Below are positions 33,389 to 45,290 of a DNA stretch of 64,000 nt, one piece after another. The notes beneath the pieces are model-generated. The model did no database searches. It worked only from the letters and a program-made list of their open reading frames with translations, and had not been told where the DNA came from. The stretch is from the NCBI RefSeq assembly GCF_019320115.1, contig NC_089593.1:39130675-39194674 (forward strand). Reading direction: 5' to 3'. Made by a program: the position numbers and the translations under genes. Numbering within the stretch: position 1 is the first letter of the stretch; every line of letters starts with the position of its first letter. The stretch is from Miscanthus floridulus (Eukaryota > Streptophyta > Magnoliopsida > Poales > Poaceae).

Positions 33389-34639
33389 GTACGAGCTAAG
33401 AAGAGATCAAAGAACAAATAATTACTAATTAAGAAACTAAGGTCTGGCAGGGTAAGGCTACCTCTTCAATTATATACGGTTTGCTGCCTATATTTTTAGC
33501 ATTGTTTGATTCTAATATTCACTTATTATATTTTTGCAGACCTGATGTCTACTTTAATATTGCTTTAATTCCAAATACAAAATCTCTCTAGGTATCAAAA
33601 AAATTTCTGATTTGTTTGGAAATTAGGCATGACACAAGCATGTGGATTTTGTTCCTCTGTAATTTTAATATACACATTTATGTAACAATGACGGCTGATG
33701 CACTCTCTATGCTAAATGCTAGACATAACTAGCTAGTATAAGTACTGTAGCACACTAAAAAAGATATGCGATACTTTGATGTATATAGTGTAGATAAAGG
33801 AACACTCTTTGCATTGTACGTTTTTGTCATCAGCTTTATACATCAAACATTTGTTCTAGGGCTAGTTTACTTAATAACATCACAGTACGATGCTAAAGTT
33901 CTTTGATGCTCTTGATATATAATAGTATACATACCCAGAGGAAAACTTGTGTGTTTTTTTTTCATATCTAAATAGCCTGGAGTCTCAGATCTGGCAGAAA
34001 GCTTTATTGTATTTAGAAAAGAGAGATTACTTGGTGGTAGTGAATTAGAGCACCTCAGTGAGATTCAATTCATTTTTGGGTGGCTTAAGTGCTAATTCAG
34101 TTCAACTGCTTTTATGGCAGGGTTGTAGATGAAGGATACGGATGAATCTGTTTTGTGACAGCTGTCTAGGAACAAGGTATATATACGCATTGACTCTGTA
34201 TTTTCCTTCAGTGAGATATATACATTCATTGGAAAAAAATAGCATGTATTTCTAAATATATATGTTCTTACAAAAGCAATCTATATTTTGACAGAGGACA
34301 TGTACATAATATTTTGGGATGTTCGGACAACATTTTTCCCTGGGAACCAATTTTTTTAGATATGGTGTGTATTTTATTTTCAGTAAACTTTGCCTAGGCC
34401 GTCAACCATTGTATACAATAACACTTTATGCTATTCTCTTCTATGTACAGAATCTTTTATCTAATAAAAATATTCAATATTATCTGTTTTTGTTGTATAT
34501 ACCGGATCATTTATAGTTGTAGTTGATTGTTATATGGAGTATATTTAATTGGCCAAGCTATTTGGCGGAAAAGAATTAATATTTTGCATCATATATAAAA
34601 TTATAATAACAAATCCTGAAAGCATATGGCATATTTTCG
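33389..34639. other. AT-rich region without recognised gene
   Basis: No domain or structured RNA is recognised. Only short AT-rich open frames are present. Confidence 0.4.
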
Positions 34640-34663
34640 CAGCAACACATATATGTGTTGCTG
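34640..34663. repeat. Perfect 24-bp palindrome
   Basis: Twelve bases CAGCAACACATA are followed at once by their exact reverse complement TATGTGTTGCTG. The core AGCAACACATATATG recurs at 34934 near the CACTA-like end, so this is likely a subterminal repeat pair. Confidence 0.75.
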
Positions 34664-34714
34664 AAACATAGGCACATTTGTTGCTAGCTTGCAACACTTA
34701 TATACATCCCTTAC

Positions 34715-34850
<136 letters not shown>

Positions 34851-34978
34851 TGCAATAGAACCTTGCAACGCCACTTTTAGCAACGCATATAACTTGCGTT
34901 GGTATAGACCCTAGCAACACTTATTTGGGCTTTTAGCAACACATATATGCGTACTAGAGGGGTGTTCCTCTTGTAGTG
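34851..34978 (-). mobile_element. One end of a CACTA-like element
   Basis: The minus strand from 34978 reads CACTACAAGAGGAACACCCC, which fits the CACTA(C)AAGA terminal repeat of CACTA/En-Spm elements. Inside it are spaced GCAAC/GTTGC words (34860-34945), like subterminal repeats. I cannot find the opposite CACTAC end to the left, so this is a truncated element or a small derivative. Confidence 0.5.
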
Positions 34979-36429
34979 CTTTAATTTGTTTTTAAGAGCT
35001 GAATAAAATATAAACGACTCTGAAGATAATCTTTTAAAATGAAAATGATGAATAGTTGCTCTATTGTAATTCCTTTCAACTACCTAGTTTTCAGCATTGA
35101 ATTTTCCGAAGTTTTGGATAAGATTGTTTTGACATAAGGATTTACTCTGGACTTGAAACTCATGGGTAGCATATACTTGATCTAAGTTTAGGTAATTGAC
35201 GGATATGATATGAGAAGGTCTGAGCTGCTATTTATCTTGTTCTAAGTGACACTAAAATTTTGGAGATTTATCTTTTCAAAAACTCAAATGCTATATGATG
35301 GGTTCCTGTATGACAAAGCTTAAATTTCAACAGAGCCATACATGTTATTTAGCCTAAGAAAACTTCTACATATATGCTGCTTATTTTGCATTGAGTTTAG
35401 TCAAGCTATGTTGACCCTTATGAGATGTTTGTCATGCTCTTAAAATCATGATCACACACACTCCACCCACATATGCATTACTCTTACACTAGGGGTTGGT
35501 GCAAAAACATGTCATTCTATTTAGATCTATCCAAAAATATTTTACTCCTACACTAGGAGTAAACACCAAAAATATTCTTGATAGGTTTTTCACCCCTCAA
35601 ATAAATGCTCTAAAGTTCTTATTGCTGTCTCTCAAAAGTTTTGTTGTAGAAAAAAGACAGGGGCTATGCAAATGTTATTCAAAAAAAAGAAAGGAAAAAA
35701 GTTAAGAAAAAATAGACACAAAAGTGTCCGAGATATTGAAAACAATGGGTACTTAGATGCCCGCCTAAAAAAGAGAGATGAATAAAGATAGCCCCCATTC
35801 TCTCGCAAAAAAATATTTCTGAGTTTTAAAAGAGAGATATGTTTTCATGGAGCAAAGTAGAATTATGTTAGCCACCATGTACATATATCCACCTCATATA
35901 TCTGCACACATGCATATCTTGATTTGATTGTATGACTCAACTCTCTTAGGATCCGAGGTTTGACTTTACAATATATGCATTGCAAGTATGCTCTTTTATG
36001 CTTTCTCCCTACCTATGAACTCCACAAAAGTCTTAGTTGTAGGAAGAGAAAAAGGACATAACATCTTTACTGCCTTTGGTGAGGATCCACAAATATCACA
36101 TATATTGAGAGACTTGAGAGTGTCATATAATAGAATCTCTGAGTTTAATTTTGAAAACTTATAAAAACTCCAGAACAATGGTGTAACAAATAACTGGAGA
36201 CATCGTGCTTGACTTGATTGTTCTGTCTTTCAATTGCTCAAGACCCAAGTGAAGGCTAGGAAGCCCCATGGTTGAAGATAATATGGGTAAGTTTGAAAAT
36301 TAGATCATTTTATTCTAATCCAAAGGAGAATTTTTTATTAAACGCATGTGTACTTTTCAAGAGTGAAAGCATTGTAGCAACTCCTAATCTGTTGTTGAGT
36401 TTAGTTTTGCTCAGGGACAAGCAAAGGTT
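34979..36429. other. AT-rich 3' internal region of Athila-like element
   Basis: No coding frame of known type. The right end, leading into a polypurine tract and LTR, shows that it is the 3' internal part of an LTR element. Confidence 0.45.
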
Positions 36430-36444
36430 AAGTGTGGGGGAGCT
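36430..36444 (+). promoter_or_regulatory. Polypurine tract of Athila-like element
   Basis: AAGTGTGGGGGAGCT directly before the LTR is the typical purine tract form of Athila-type gypsy elements in plants. Confidence 0.65.
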
Positions 36445-37755
36445 TGTTGATGGTCGTTAACATCAATCACAAACCATCAATATAACTTATATAAATGCAT
36501 AAAAAGGATCACCAACATAGGTTTAGGGCTTTAAACTAATAAATTCTATGAGTTTTGGTGAATCTGTATTTGCAGGAGGATTTAATCAGAAAACCGTCAA
36601 GGTGGACCCATTCGTTAGATTAAATCGCAATTATTTGGGGCAAAAACAACTCCAAAAGACTCTAGAAGGCAAACCACCGAAGCGGAGGGTAGGTGGCTGC
36701 CAGGTGGGGTCGGCCGGCCCCACCTATAGGTTGGCTGGCCTATGGGCCCCACCTATCAGCCCCTCCTTCGAATATCAGTTCTCCACCGCCTTAAAGATCG
36801 CATCTACGCTGTTTATTCAAGTTGGATTGATCCGAGGGTCCAGAATTGACACTACCCCCTCTATATATAGCCCTGTACACCCCTCCCTAGAGACATCCTA
36901 AAACTCTAATTCATATCTCTCATTCAGATCAACACCAGGAGGATTAGGTCTAGAACTCTCCAATATAGTAGATTAGTAGCTTGGAAGTGAGGGTCGAGTT
37001 GGGCTCATGCTAAGTTCCAGATCTAGTCTTGGAGGCTCGACAATGCCTTATATCTTCATCTCTACATCTTGTAAGACTTATTATCAATTCATCATATTCT
37101 TCTCTACATGGCTATTCTTACTTTTAATATATATCTTGCTTAGTTGAGGTTATCATTATTTTTGTGTGCGGGTTCATAGAGCGCTTAGCCTACTAGTTTA
37201 CTATTATTGGGCTAAGTAGCCGAGCTGCGTGTAAGCGTGGTGCTTATACGATGCTCTGCCTATGAGTACACCCTGTTCTCTGGTTGTATGGTAGCAGCCC
37301 CATCTATCCTTTGTAGTCCATACTGATTTGAGTAGGTTCTTAGATTGTAGGACCGTAGTCGTGTCAGTAGAGTTATCTTTTGTGGATGCTTTACTGTCTA
37401 AGCGGCTTCCCAATGTGCACAAGAATAGAGTTAGTCTTAGCTATAGTTGGATGTATATATACTTTGATCATGTAATACGAATATCATAGGAATCTACCTC
37501 ACTCGTTGTCTCCCAAGTTGACTAGTTTATATTATTTTAGTGATATATCCCCTAAGTGTCATTATGCTTTATTCCTATCATTACATTCACCCCTGCTTTA
37601 GTCATGCTGGTATGTTGATTAGTAGTTACTCCATTGTTTCCCTATGGTAAAAATGTAAATAACGATACCTGGAATACTCCTAGTAAAATGCTATAATGGT
37701 ATTCTATGCGCTTGTAGAATCCTTCGTATTCTATTTACGTTAATAAATACCAACA
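36445..37755 (+). repeat. LTR of Athila-like gypsy element (1311 bp)
   Basis: It starts TGTTGATGG and ends ATACCAACA, with TGTTG/CAACA inverted ends. A TATATATAG box lies at 36862, and the sequence around 37045-37200 is shared with 26843-27002. Because a polypurine tract precedes it, it is a 3' LTR. The element to its left has no recognisable pol, so it is either non-autonomous or deleted. Confidence 0.75.
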
Positions 37756-40385
37756 ACTACCAGCCTCTGAAACATCTTCCCATGGACGCTCGCCGCGATC
37801 CATCGTATCATCCGGGATGGGAAGCCACGAGCGCCCAAAAGCGAGGAGGAGAAAGCAGCATGGCAAGCATAGAAGAACAGATGAATCCTCTTACCACACC
37901 AGATCTCCTGATTTATAGCCATAAGAACCAGCCACGATGAGTACCTCAGGCTCACACGTGTTTAATTTCATTTACTAACCACCTTGGAAATCATGCAGAG
38001 CAGCTAAAGCAATCAAAGGGAAGGTGGAGCAACGGTTGCCCACACAGCAGTGCAAACCAAGTAAGCTTTGCGTGCCCCCACCCTTTCCATACTGTTTTGA
38101 TTTGCGCGCTCGCATTTCATGGTGCACGACTGCTCACGAGGGGACGCCATTATGCCATGACATGACCGGGGAGGCCAACACCCCCCCAAGATCGTGCGCG
38201 GAGCGACCCACCGCAACCATGACCCCGCGTCGTGCTTAGGAAACCCAATCTTGGGCCAACCCTTAGAAGGGCTCGAGGCCACAAAAGGGATAGGGGCAGG
38301 GAGGAGATGGGCCCCTATGGCTCTAATTGGTAGTGCGGAGCCACACGACCATCTCTCTCTGTGTTTGAGTCATCTGCTTCGAAGTCACCTGGGTTGACCC
38401 CCTCTGGGTGGGGCATCTTGCCCTCTAACCGCTGCGGAGGTGGTTGGGGACTGACGGGTTTGATAGCCAGCGATTTATGGGACGTCTCTTGAAGAGGCAT
38501 AGCCAAACTCCACGTCGATTGGGGAGGATATCGGGTCCCACTTGAATTATCCATTGACCCCGACGAGGCGCACCGCTCCGACCGCATGGTTATGGTGGAC
38601 ATGCCTCTCCCCGCATGGAGAGAAACCAAGCATGCCTGTAATAGGGTAACATGACCTCCCAAGGTCGATATGGATGCGCCAAACAAAATGGAGCCAGGTC
38701 CCCATGACCCCATAATAGGTCAAGGCTAAGCCATGACCAAAGCTCCTCCCAGCATCTCTAGGTCTAAAGGCCTATGGGTAGCTTTAGAGAATCACAAACC
38801 GTCAGAGGTCCACAACCTCTCCAGAAGAGATCAACGAAGCAAACAGCCTAGGTAACGTAGCGGAGTCTTCTATATGAAGCAATGCATAGCCCAAAATGTG
38901 AACATAGCTCGGTCACGTGGAAGACACAAGAAGGTCCCCAACCTACAAGCCAACGCACGATCACAAAAAGCCTCACGACCGCACAAACAAAGGTCGAGGA
39001 AGCATTTCCTCGCATCATTAGCGCTAGAAGGGCCCACCAATGACCTTAGGCTGAACCTGCGAACCCATTCCCTAGGCTCACTGCCTCCACAACGGGAGCA
39101 TCAGCATTGAGGAAAGGGGACTCTCTCCTCAGTATCCACATGTACGAGAGCGATTGCGCTACTCAAAAAACATAAAGTACAAAGGATATGATGCAACCCT
39201 GGTGGTGGTACCTCTAAAGGCTAGAGGGCAGATGCTACAAAAGTAGGTAAGGTGAGGTCAAGGTTTGCCCCACCATCCCTCTTACAAGCATCACGCTCCT
39301 ATGGCCAGAGCATGGGGGAAGAAGGACGATGGCTCCGACAGCTCTTTGAGGTCTTCCACATGCACCAAGAAACTTCCAAGAAGCAATCCTAGAAAGCATG
39401 GAGCCCACCAAGCCAACTAGAGCTGTCCCCATCCTCATGATGGCAAAAGGAGACCGATCGATGACCAAAGTACACCCATGTCATGACTATGCCTTACTCC
39501 GTGTAGGCAATGTGATAAGGCCATGCTACTTCATCCTCCTCCCATTCCATGAACAGCATGAAGCGAGCATTGGGTGAACTCCCTGAAACGTCACAACACA
39601 CCATTGGCCAATGCATGGGACTCAGGAGGAAGCTAGAGACGTCCCTATCCATCATCCACTTTGGGCATCTGAGCCAACGAGGCCCAAAGCGAGAAGCAGC
39701 GGTGGGATGGAGGCCCAAGGTCATGTATGACTGAACTCGATGCCAACAACCTCTCCTACCCCCTGCTCGCAAATCTCCTTCTAGCACCAGCTGTTGGAAG
39801 GAGCGACACTGGTTTTGGTCGCTATCGGTGACCTCCAGAAGGATGCATAGTGGGAACCGCACGGTTCTTCTTGGACTTTCCTTTCTCATTTCCTCACTCT
39901 CTCAGAACGTAACCCCTCGAAGTGGAAAAGAACACTTCGTAGTCATGGTCATGAGTGCCTCAAACGGTAGAAAGGCCCCTATTTATAGGCCCAAAGGTGG
40001 ACTGAATAGCCTGAGATCCCTACACCGCATGGCAAACAATAGGAGGTCATAGCTAATGTCAAATGCCCGCGTGAAGTCAGGGGAATCGAGACCTTCCCAA
40101 AGGCAGGGCTGGTACAACATCGATGAGACCACTCAGCCCTACCTAGGTCACAAACCCCGATACGCAGCACTCTGACACAGCTACGCCTAGCAACTATGTA
40201 CCGCATCATCAAGACATCTTGATAGGGTGGAACATAACGGCCACCTACCGCATTGAATGCATTAACCCACAAGGGATCGAGCGACGAAGTTCAAACAAGC
40301 CATGACTATGAACCCACACTCGAATACGCATGCATCTCAGTGCTTTCACGATCACTTCATGATCGCAAAAATGCTTAGGGGCTAC
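37756..40385. other. 3' internal part of a second Tat-like gypsy element
   Basis: This sequence is GC-moderate and bounded right by a GGGGCTAC tract and LTR, the Tat pattern. Minus-strand open pieces (38713-38315, 39889-39494, 40272-39979) could be remains of an antisense ORF, for example DVSGSSPNARFMLFMEWEED, but I do not recognise a domain. No pol frame is visible. Confidence 0.45.
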
Positions 40386-41590
40386 TATCGGGGTTATGAT
40401 CCCCGGGTGTCTCAAGGCAACAATTAGTTAGCAGGCCGAGCAGCCTACAATACATCAGTCTAGCAAAGGCCCAAAGGACCATGGCCTAGCTAAGCTAGGG
40501 GAACCAAGCCAGATGCCAAGCCCAGGGTCAGCCATGACCTCTCCCTTCTGCTTTAGCCACATGACATAGAAGACTCATGACCTCTCAATCATCCTGACCC
40601 TAAGGATGCATGAGGAGAGGTCAAGCACAGCCAGACATGCCTGCTCTGACAAGAGTAAGCATGCCACACTGACCCCATAAGGACCGAAGGGACAACTGTC
40701 ACCTCAGTCCATTCAGACACCATCCCTACGCCATGCAGCATGGACAAGACAACACCGCATGTCGGTGACTGTCAGTACAGCGACCCACCATCCAAATACG
40801 GACCAACAAGATGCATGTACGATCCTACTCAACTAGGGATGGGATCCACGATGGAGGCCTTGACTTGGTGACCATCCAAACCGGTGGGAGCCATGACCCC
40901 AGCGCCCATGATCGTGGCCACCAACTCCACAAGCAAACCCAACGAACAATGACCCGAGGGCAGCTACAAACTCTTGTATGATGCCCTCGAGAGACCAGGA
41001 GGTGATGACAAAGGCCACGACAGAAACCACATCACACAGGATGGCTGACGAACCACCACCATGACTATAGTGCCACCACATATGGCATAGTAGCACCACG
41101 CCACACCTTACCGTGACATGGGCACAAGACCATGATGACAACCACGCCCAGATGTGCACCACAAGATGGCGTAGTTTGCAAGCCAAGTTAGCTAGGCCCC
41201 TCCCTCAGGCTCACAGCCCGTCAGTCGGGAGAACCTTCATCTTTGTATCTGTCCTGGCCCCAAACTCTATATAAGGGAAGCTAGGACATGATCTCCAGAC
41301 ATCTTTTACATTCTCTCATTAACACCATAGTAGGGGTCCTAAAGCTTCCATTCAGGCAGTCCATCTCCTAGCTCTAGCTCTCCTACCACTTCCACCATTC
41401 TTGCAACCCCCATTGTAAGAACTTCAGAGCATTTAAGCGAGGAACACGCACTCGATCATCTCTACGACTCAACGTAGGGCTCCAGCCTAAACTAGTATAA
41501 ATCTTCATGTCTTTTGGATGCTACCATCATCTTTCTAGAGTAGCATGGTATTCGTATAAATTTACTAGTCTGATTTATAAAACACCGACA
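40386..41590 (+). repeat. 3' LTR of second Tat-like element (about 1205 bp)
   Basis: It follows the tract GCTTAGGGGCTAC, begins TATCGGGGTTATGATCCCC and ends AAAACACCGACA, the same end as the Tat LTR at 26842. The expected TG start reads TA, probably by G-to-A change. A TATATAAG box lies at 41268, about 320 bases before the end. The next base right is Copia LTR remnant, so 41590/41591 is an insertion or deletion junction. Confidence 0.7.
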
Positions 41591-41981
41591 TGCTCACTCT
41601 CTTGGCCATTTCTATTGAGAATATAATCTAGTGAGCCTAGCCATTCCTCTCTCACTCATCTAGCTTTGATTGATTCATCATTTGGTGACATTGGAGAGCA
41701 TCCAAGTGCATTGCTTTGAGTGATTACATCTATAGGCACTTGGTGGATTATGTTTTGCTGTGGATTTTGCCTGTTACTCTTGGTGGTTGCCACCACCTAG
41801 ATGGCTTGATGCAACGAGGATCATCGAGCGGAGGGTGGTGATTGTTTTTGGCTCTAATCATGGTGATTGTGAGGGGTTCTTGACCTTTCTCTGATGGATA
41901 GCCAAAAGGTACTCTAGTGGATTACTCGTAGCTTGTGGATCCACACCTTTCTATTGATTGACTTAATATAGGTGGTCATCT
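41591..41981 (+). repeat. Remnant of Copia/Sirevirus 5' LTR
   Basis: CTGTTACTCTTGGTGGTTGC followed by CACCACCTAGATGGCTTG parallels CTTGTTACTCTTGGAGGTTG at 707 in the young Sirevirus-like LTR. The part between this LTR piece and mid-gag is deleted. Confidence 0.5.
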
Positions 41982-42579
41982 TTGCCTTCCAATATGGATA
42001 GTTTGAGCTCTCAAATTAGGGTGTCTTCTTTGGATCGGCTACCTCAATCTTGGAGGTGCTTCAAGTGTGGTTGCAAGGATAACCTTGTTGCTCAATGCCC
42101 CTACAATAGTGAAAATGAATATGATGACAAGAAGGGCAAGAAGATGGACAAGAAGGAGAAGAAGGACAAGATAACCTTCAAGAAGAAGGAGGGTGGATCA
42201 TATGTGGTCACTTGGGATAGTGATGCTTTCTCAAGTGATGATAATGATAGTGATGATGACATGACCACCAAGAAGAAGGCTCTTGTAAGCATTGCCATTA
42301 ATGAGAAGCCTTCTCTCTTTGACACTCCATCGACATGCTTCATGGCTAAGGCCACTAAGGCACAATCCGAAGGAGAGAGCGATAGTGAGAGCGATGATGA
42401 GGATGAGCCATCCAAGGATGAACTCATTGACATGATATAAGATGCTCGGTCTCACTTTGACATCAAGAGAAGGGAATGCAAAGACTTGCATAAGGAACTA
42501 AAAGCCCTTAAGCAAGCCGTTGATGAGCTAAATGCATCTCATGAGAGTCTAAAGGAAGACCATGAGGAGCTTAGCAAGG
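41982..42579 (+). pseudogene. Gag fragment of Copia/Sirevirus relic
   Basis: The open frame starts inside Gag: WRCFKCGCKDNLVAQCP is a zinc knuckle in which the His is replaced by Asn. A Lys-rich stretch (KKGKKMDKKEKKDK), an acidic Ser/Asp stretch and a helical segment follow. TAA at 42438 interrupts it, and the same frame goes on to ASHESLKEDHEELSK, where the LTR at 42580 cuts in. The N-terminal Gag domain is missing. Pol of the same element resumes at 45291. Confidence 0.75.
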
Positions 42580-44178
42580 TGAAAGGATCAAGATGCCCAA
42601 GAGGGGGTGAATTGGGCTAATTCTAAAATTCTTTGCAATAATTAAACTCTATGGTTAGCCCAATTAACCCATTGTGCCTAGAAAGTGTTTCTATTGATCT
42701 ACCATATAAAAGTTTAGCAACCTATGTTCCAATCCTACTCTAGCATGGCAATTCTATGAATGTAAATGACAAGAATTGAATTGCTCAAAGTAAATGCTCA
42801 AAGTAAAGAGAGAAGGAGGAACGCGACGATGTTTTGTCAAGGTATTGAAGAGTCACCACTCCCCACTAGTCCTTGTTGGAGCACCCACGCAAGGGTGTAG
42901 CTCCCCCTTGATCCGCGCAAGGATCAAGTGCTCTCTACGGGTTGATTCTTTGACACTCCATCGCGGTGAATCATCCACAATCACTCACAACTCGAGTTGG
43001 GTCATCCACAAGCTCTGCCGAATGGTCACCAAACTCTCAATCACCGCTAAGCCATCTAGGTGATGGCGATCACCAAGAGTAACAAGCACAAACTCTCACT
43101 TGACCACAACAAACCTAATGAGAAGGATGGATGCACACTTTGCTACTCTTGCTTTCACTAATGAGGGCTCTCTTTGGGATTCTCAAATCTCAATCACCTC
43201 AATAGGACCTTGCTCTTCTTGGCACTCTCAAGGGTGTTTCTTAGCTGTTGGAATGAGCAAAAGTGCCCCCTCACACGAATGGAGGAAGTATTTATACACC
43301 TATGTTCAAAACGAACCATTATGTGCCTCTGTGAGGTGACCGAATGCTCTGGTCAAGGTGACTGGACACTCCGGTCAGTTCACCTGCCTCTGTGTAGTTT
43401 AAGTTGTCACTAGACACTGTCCAGCGTCTAGTCAGCACTGACTGAATGCGTCCGATCACAAAAACTGCCCTCTGGAACCTTACTGATGTTGACTGGACGC
43501 TGGAACCCAGCATCCGGTCAGTAGCTAGAACCTGACTAGCGTCCAATCAGCACTGACCAGACGCGTCTGATCAGGATTTTTCCTCTCTAGACCCTTACTG
43601 GAGTCGACCGGACGCTGGCACCTAGCGTTTGGTCACTCACCTCTCAGTGTCTGGTCGCGTCTAGACAACTTCACCTTGATCAAATGAACTGACCGGACTC
43701 TGCGCCAGCATCCGGTCACACCAGAACCAGCGTCTAATCAGTATTTGACCCTCCATTCACTTCCAACTCTCAATCATACGTGAATAAAGTTTGCTCCAAT
43801 GGATCTAAGGGCTTTTTAGGAGCTACCTAGTGCTAGATTTAGCAAGTGTGCACCACACCTAACTCACTAGACTCACCTAGGTCAAGCTACCCATCCATAC
43901 CCCCTTAATAGTATGGCCAAAGGAAAAACAAAGTCCTAAACTACTCTAAGTGTCTCCTCAACACCAAACGACACTTAGAACTAGTCCATCCTTAACCTTG
44001 TCGTCCATCCTTTAAAAACCGAAATGATTTCCATCGTAGGGGCATGACCACCATGATAGCCCAATCGATCTCCATTACCGTGACCTAACTTAATTGCCTC
44101 TACAAAACACATGTTAGTCACAGTAATCACATATTGTCATTAATCACCAAAACCCAACTAGGGGCCTAGATGCTTTCA
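42580..44178 (-). mobile_element. Sirevirus-family LTR, solo, minus orientation (1599 bp)
   Basis: On the plus strand it runs from TGAAAGGATCAAG to GATGCTTTCA, giving TGAAAG/CTTTCA ends. Orientation is minus: a TATAAATA box reads leftward at 43289-43296, and the last minus-strand bases before the end are typical of the U5 side (CACCCCCTCTTGGGCATC). It contains many degenerate CCGGAC/GTCCGG words at 43340-43740. The same family recurs at 62763. No primer site or purine tract flanks it, so it is solo. Flanks CAAGG and ACCAT do not match, so the original TSD is lost or rearranged. Confidence 0.8.
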
Positions 44179-45290
44179 ACCATGATAGTCCTAGCTAGAC
44201 CACCATGATAGTCCTAGCTGGACCACCATGACGACGCTCAACCTCCTAGACAGTAGCCCTCTGAGTTGGAGAAAGCTGCTCTGCAATCACTACACCACTC
44301 CTAGCACCTCCTGCCTCTGCACGCTCTGCGGCGGCTGCAACTACGGCTGCTCTAGCTGTATCAGCATCAGGATACTTATGCTTCTTCGTTGCAAGCTTCT
44401 TCGTCACCTTGCCTTTTGTATCTATAGGCAGGCGAGGCGGGGGCCTCGGATCCTCATCATCGGGACCTCCTCCGACATTCTTGACATGAGCCATCTGATG
44501 GAGCTGAAAAGAACAACTGCCGCTGACAAAGATCAACTACCAATTGTCACTTTCGAGGCTTGGCCTCGATCCGTACTCACGATCTTGGCCCCAAGTTAAC
44601 TACCAAAGTAACCTTAGAAACACCGACTCACTGCATGTTAGAATAGATTGGATATATGAATAATTACAATATTTCTAGAGATACAAAACCCTAAGAAAGC
44701 AAGCAATAGATACGAAATTGGAATTGAGGGCTTGCTACCTGACGAACCGGTGATCCAAAAAGTAGAGGAACGACACACGGGGAACCACCAGGAATACTAG
44801 GGATAGGGTTGTGCTAGTCGGCATGGATCGGAGGTAGGGAAGATGCAATGTGGGCACTAGAGGCTCTGGTGAAGGTAGTAGGAACTCCGGCGAACTTCGG
44901 CGAGGATCAGTCAGTGGTGCTAGGGCACTGGCACGGCGACGACGCTGGAGCATGGGTCGGGCGAGCTATATCGCAGGTGCGGGCAATGCGGGCACAGTGG
45001 TGCAGGCACAGGGCGAAGCTATGGCGCACGGTGGTGCAGCATGGTGGCGCACGGGAGGCGCTGGCGTAGACGGTCGTGGTGAGGGGCGGCGCATGGTGCT
45101 ACTGTGCAGGAGACAGCACAGGTACAACACGTGCAGGGCACGGTGGCATAGCTGTGGGTAGGTGGTACGGAGCAGGTGGCACAGGTAGGAGCATCGCTGG
45201 CGGATTCAGCGGCTAAGGCGCGGCGCGACGGCTTAGGATGGCAAAGTCGGCATGGGTACGGGCGGATTAGGTCACGGCGAAGTTGCGCAT
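44179..45290 (-). other. Foreign insert with minus-strand ORF fragment
   Basis: A minus-strand frame (44536 to 44246) has MAHVKNVGGGPDDEDPRPPP, a Lys-rich part and the Ala-rich AAVVAAAAERAEAGGARSG. It looks like the N-terminus of a grass retroelement protein, but I cannot name the family. Upstream of it (44600-45290) is GC-rich sequence that could be the leader. The stretch sits between the solo LTR and the resumed Copia pol and replaces part of Gag. Confidence 0.4.

Noticed and set aside
38013..40272. Several 70-130 codon ORFs on both strands
   Set aside because: No domain could be recognised; treated as possible antisense-ORF debris, not listed as genes.
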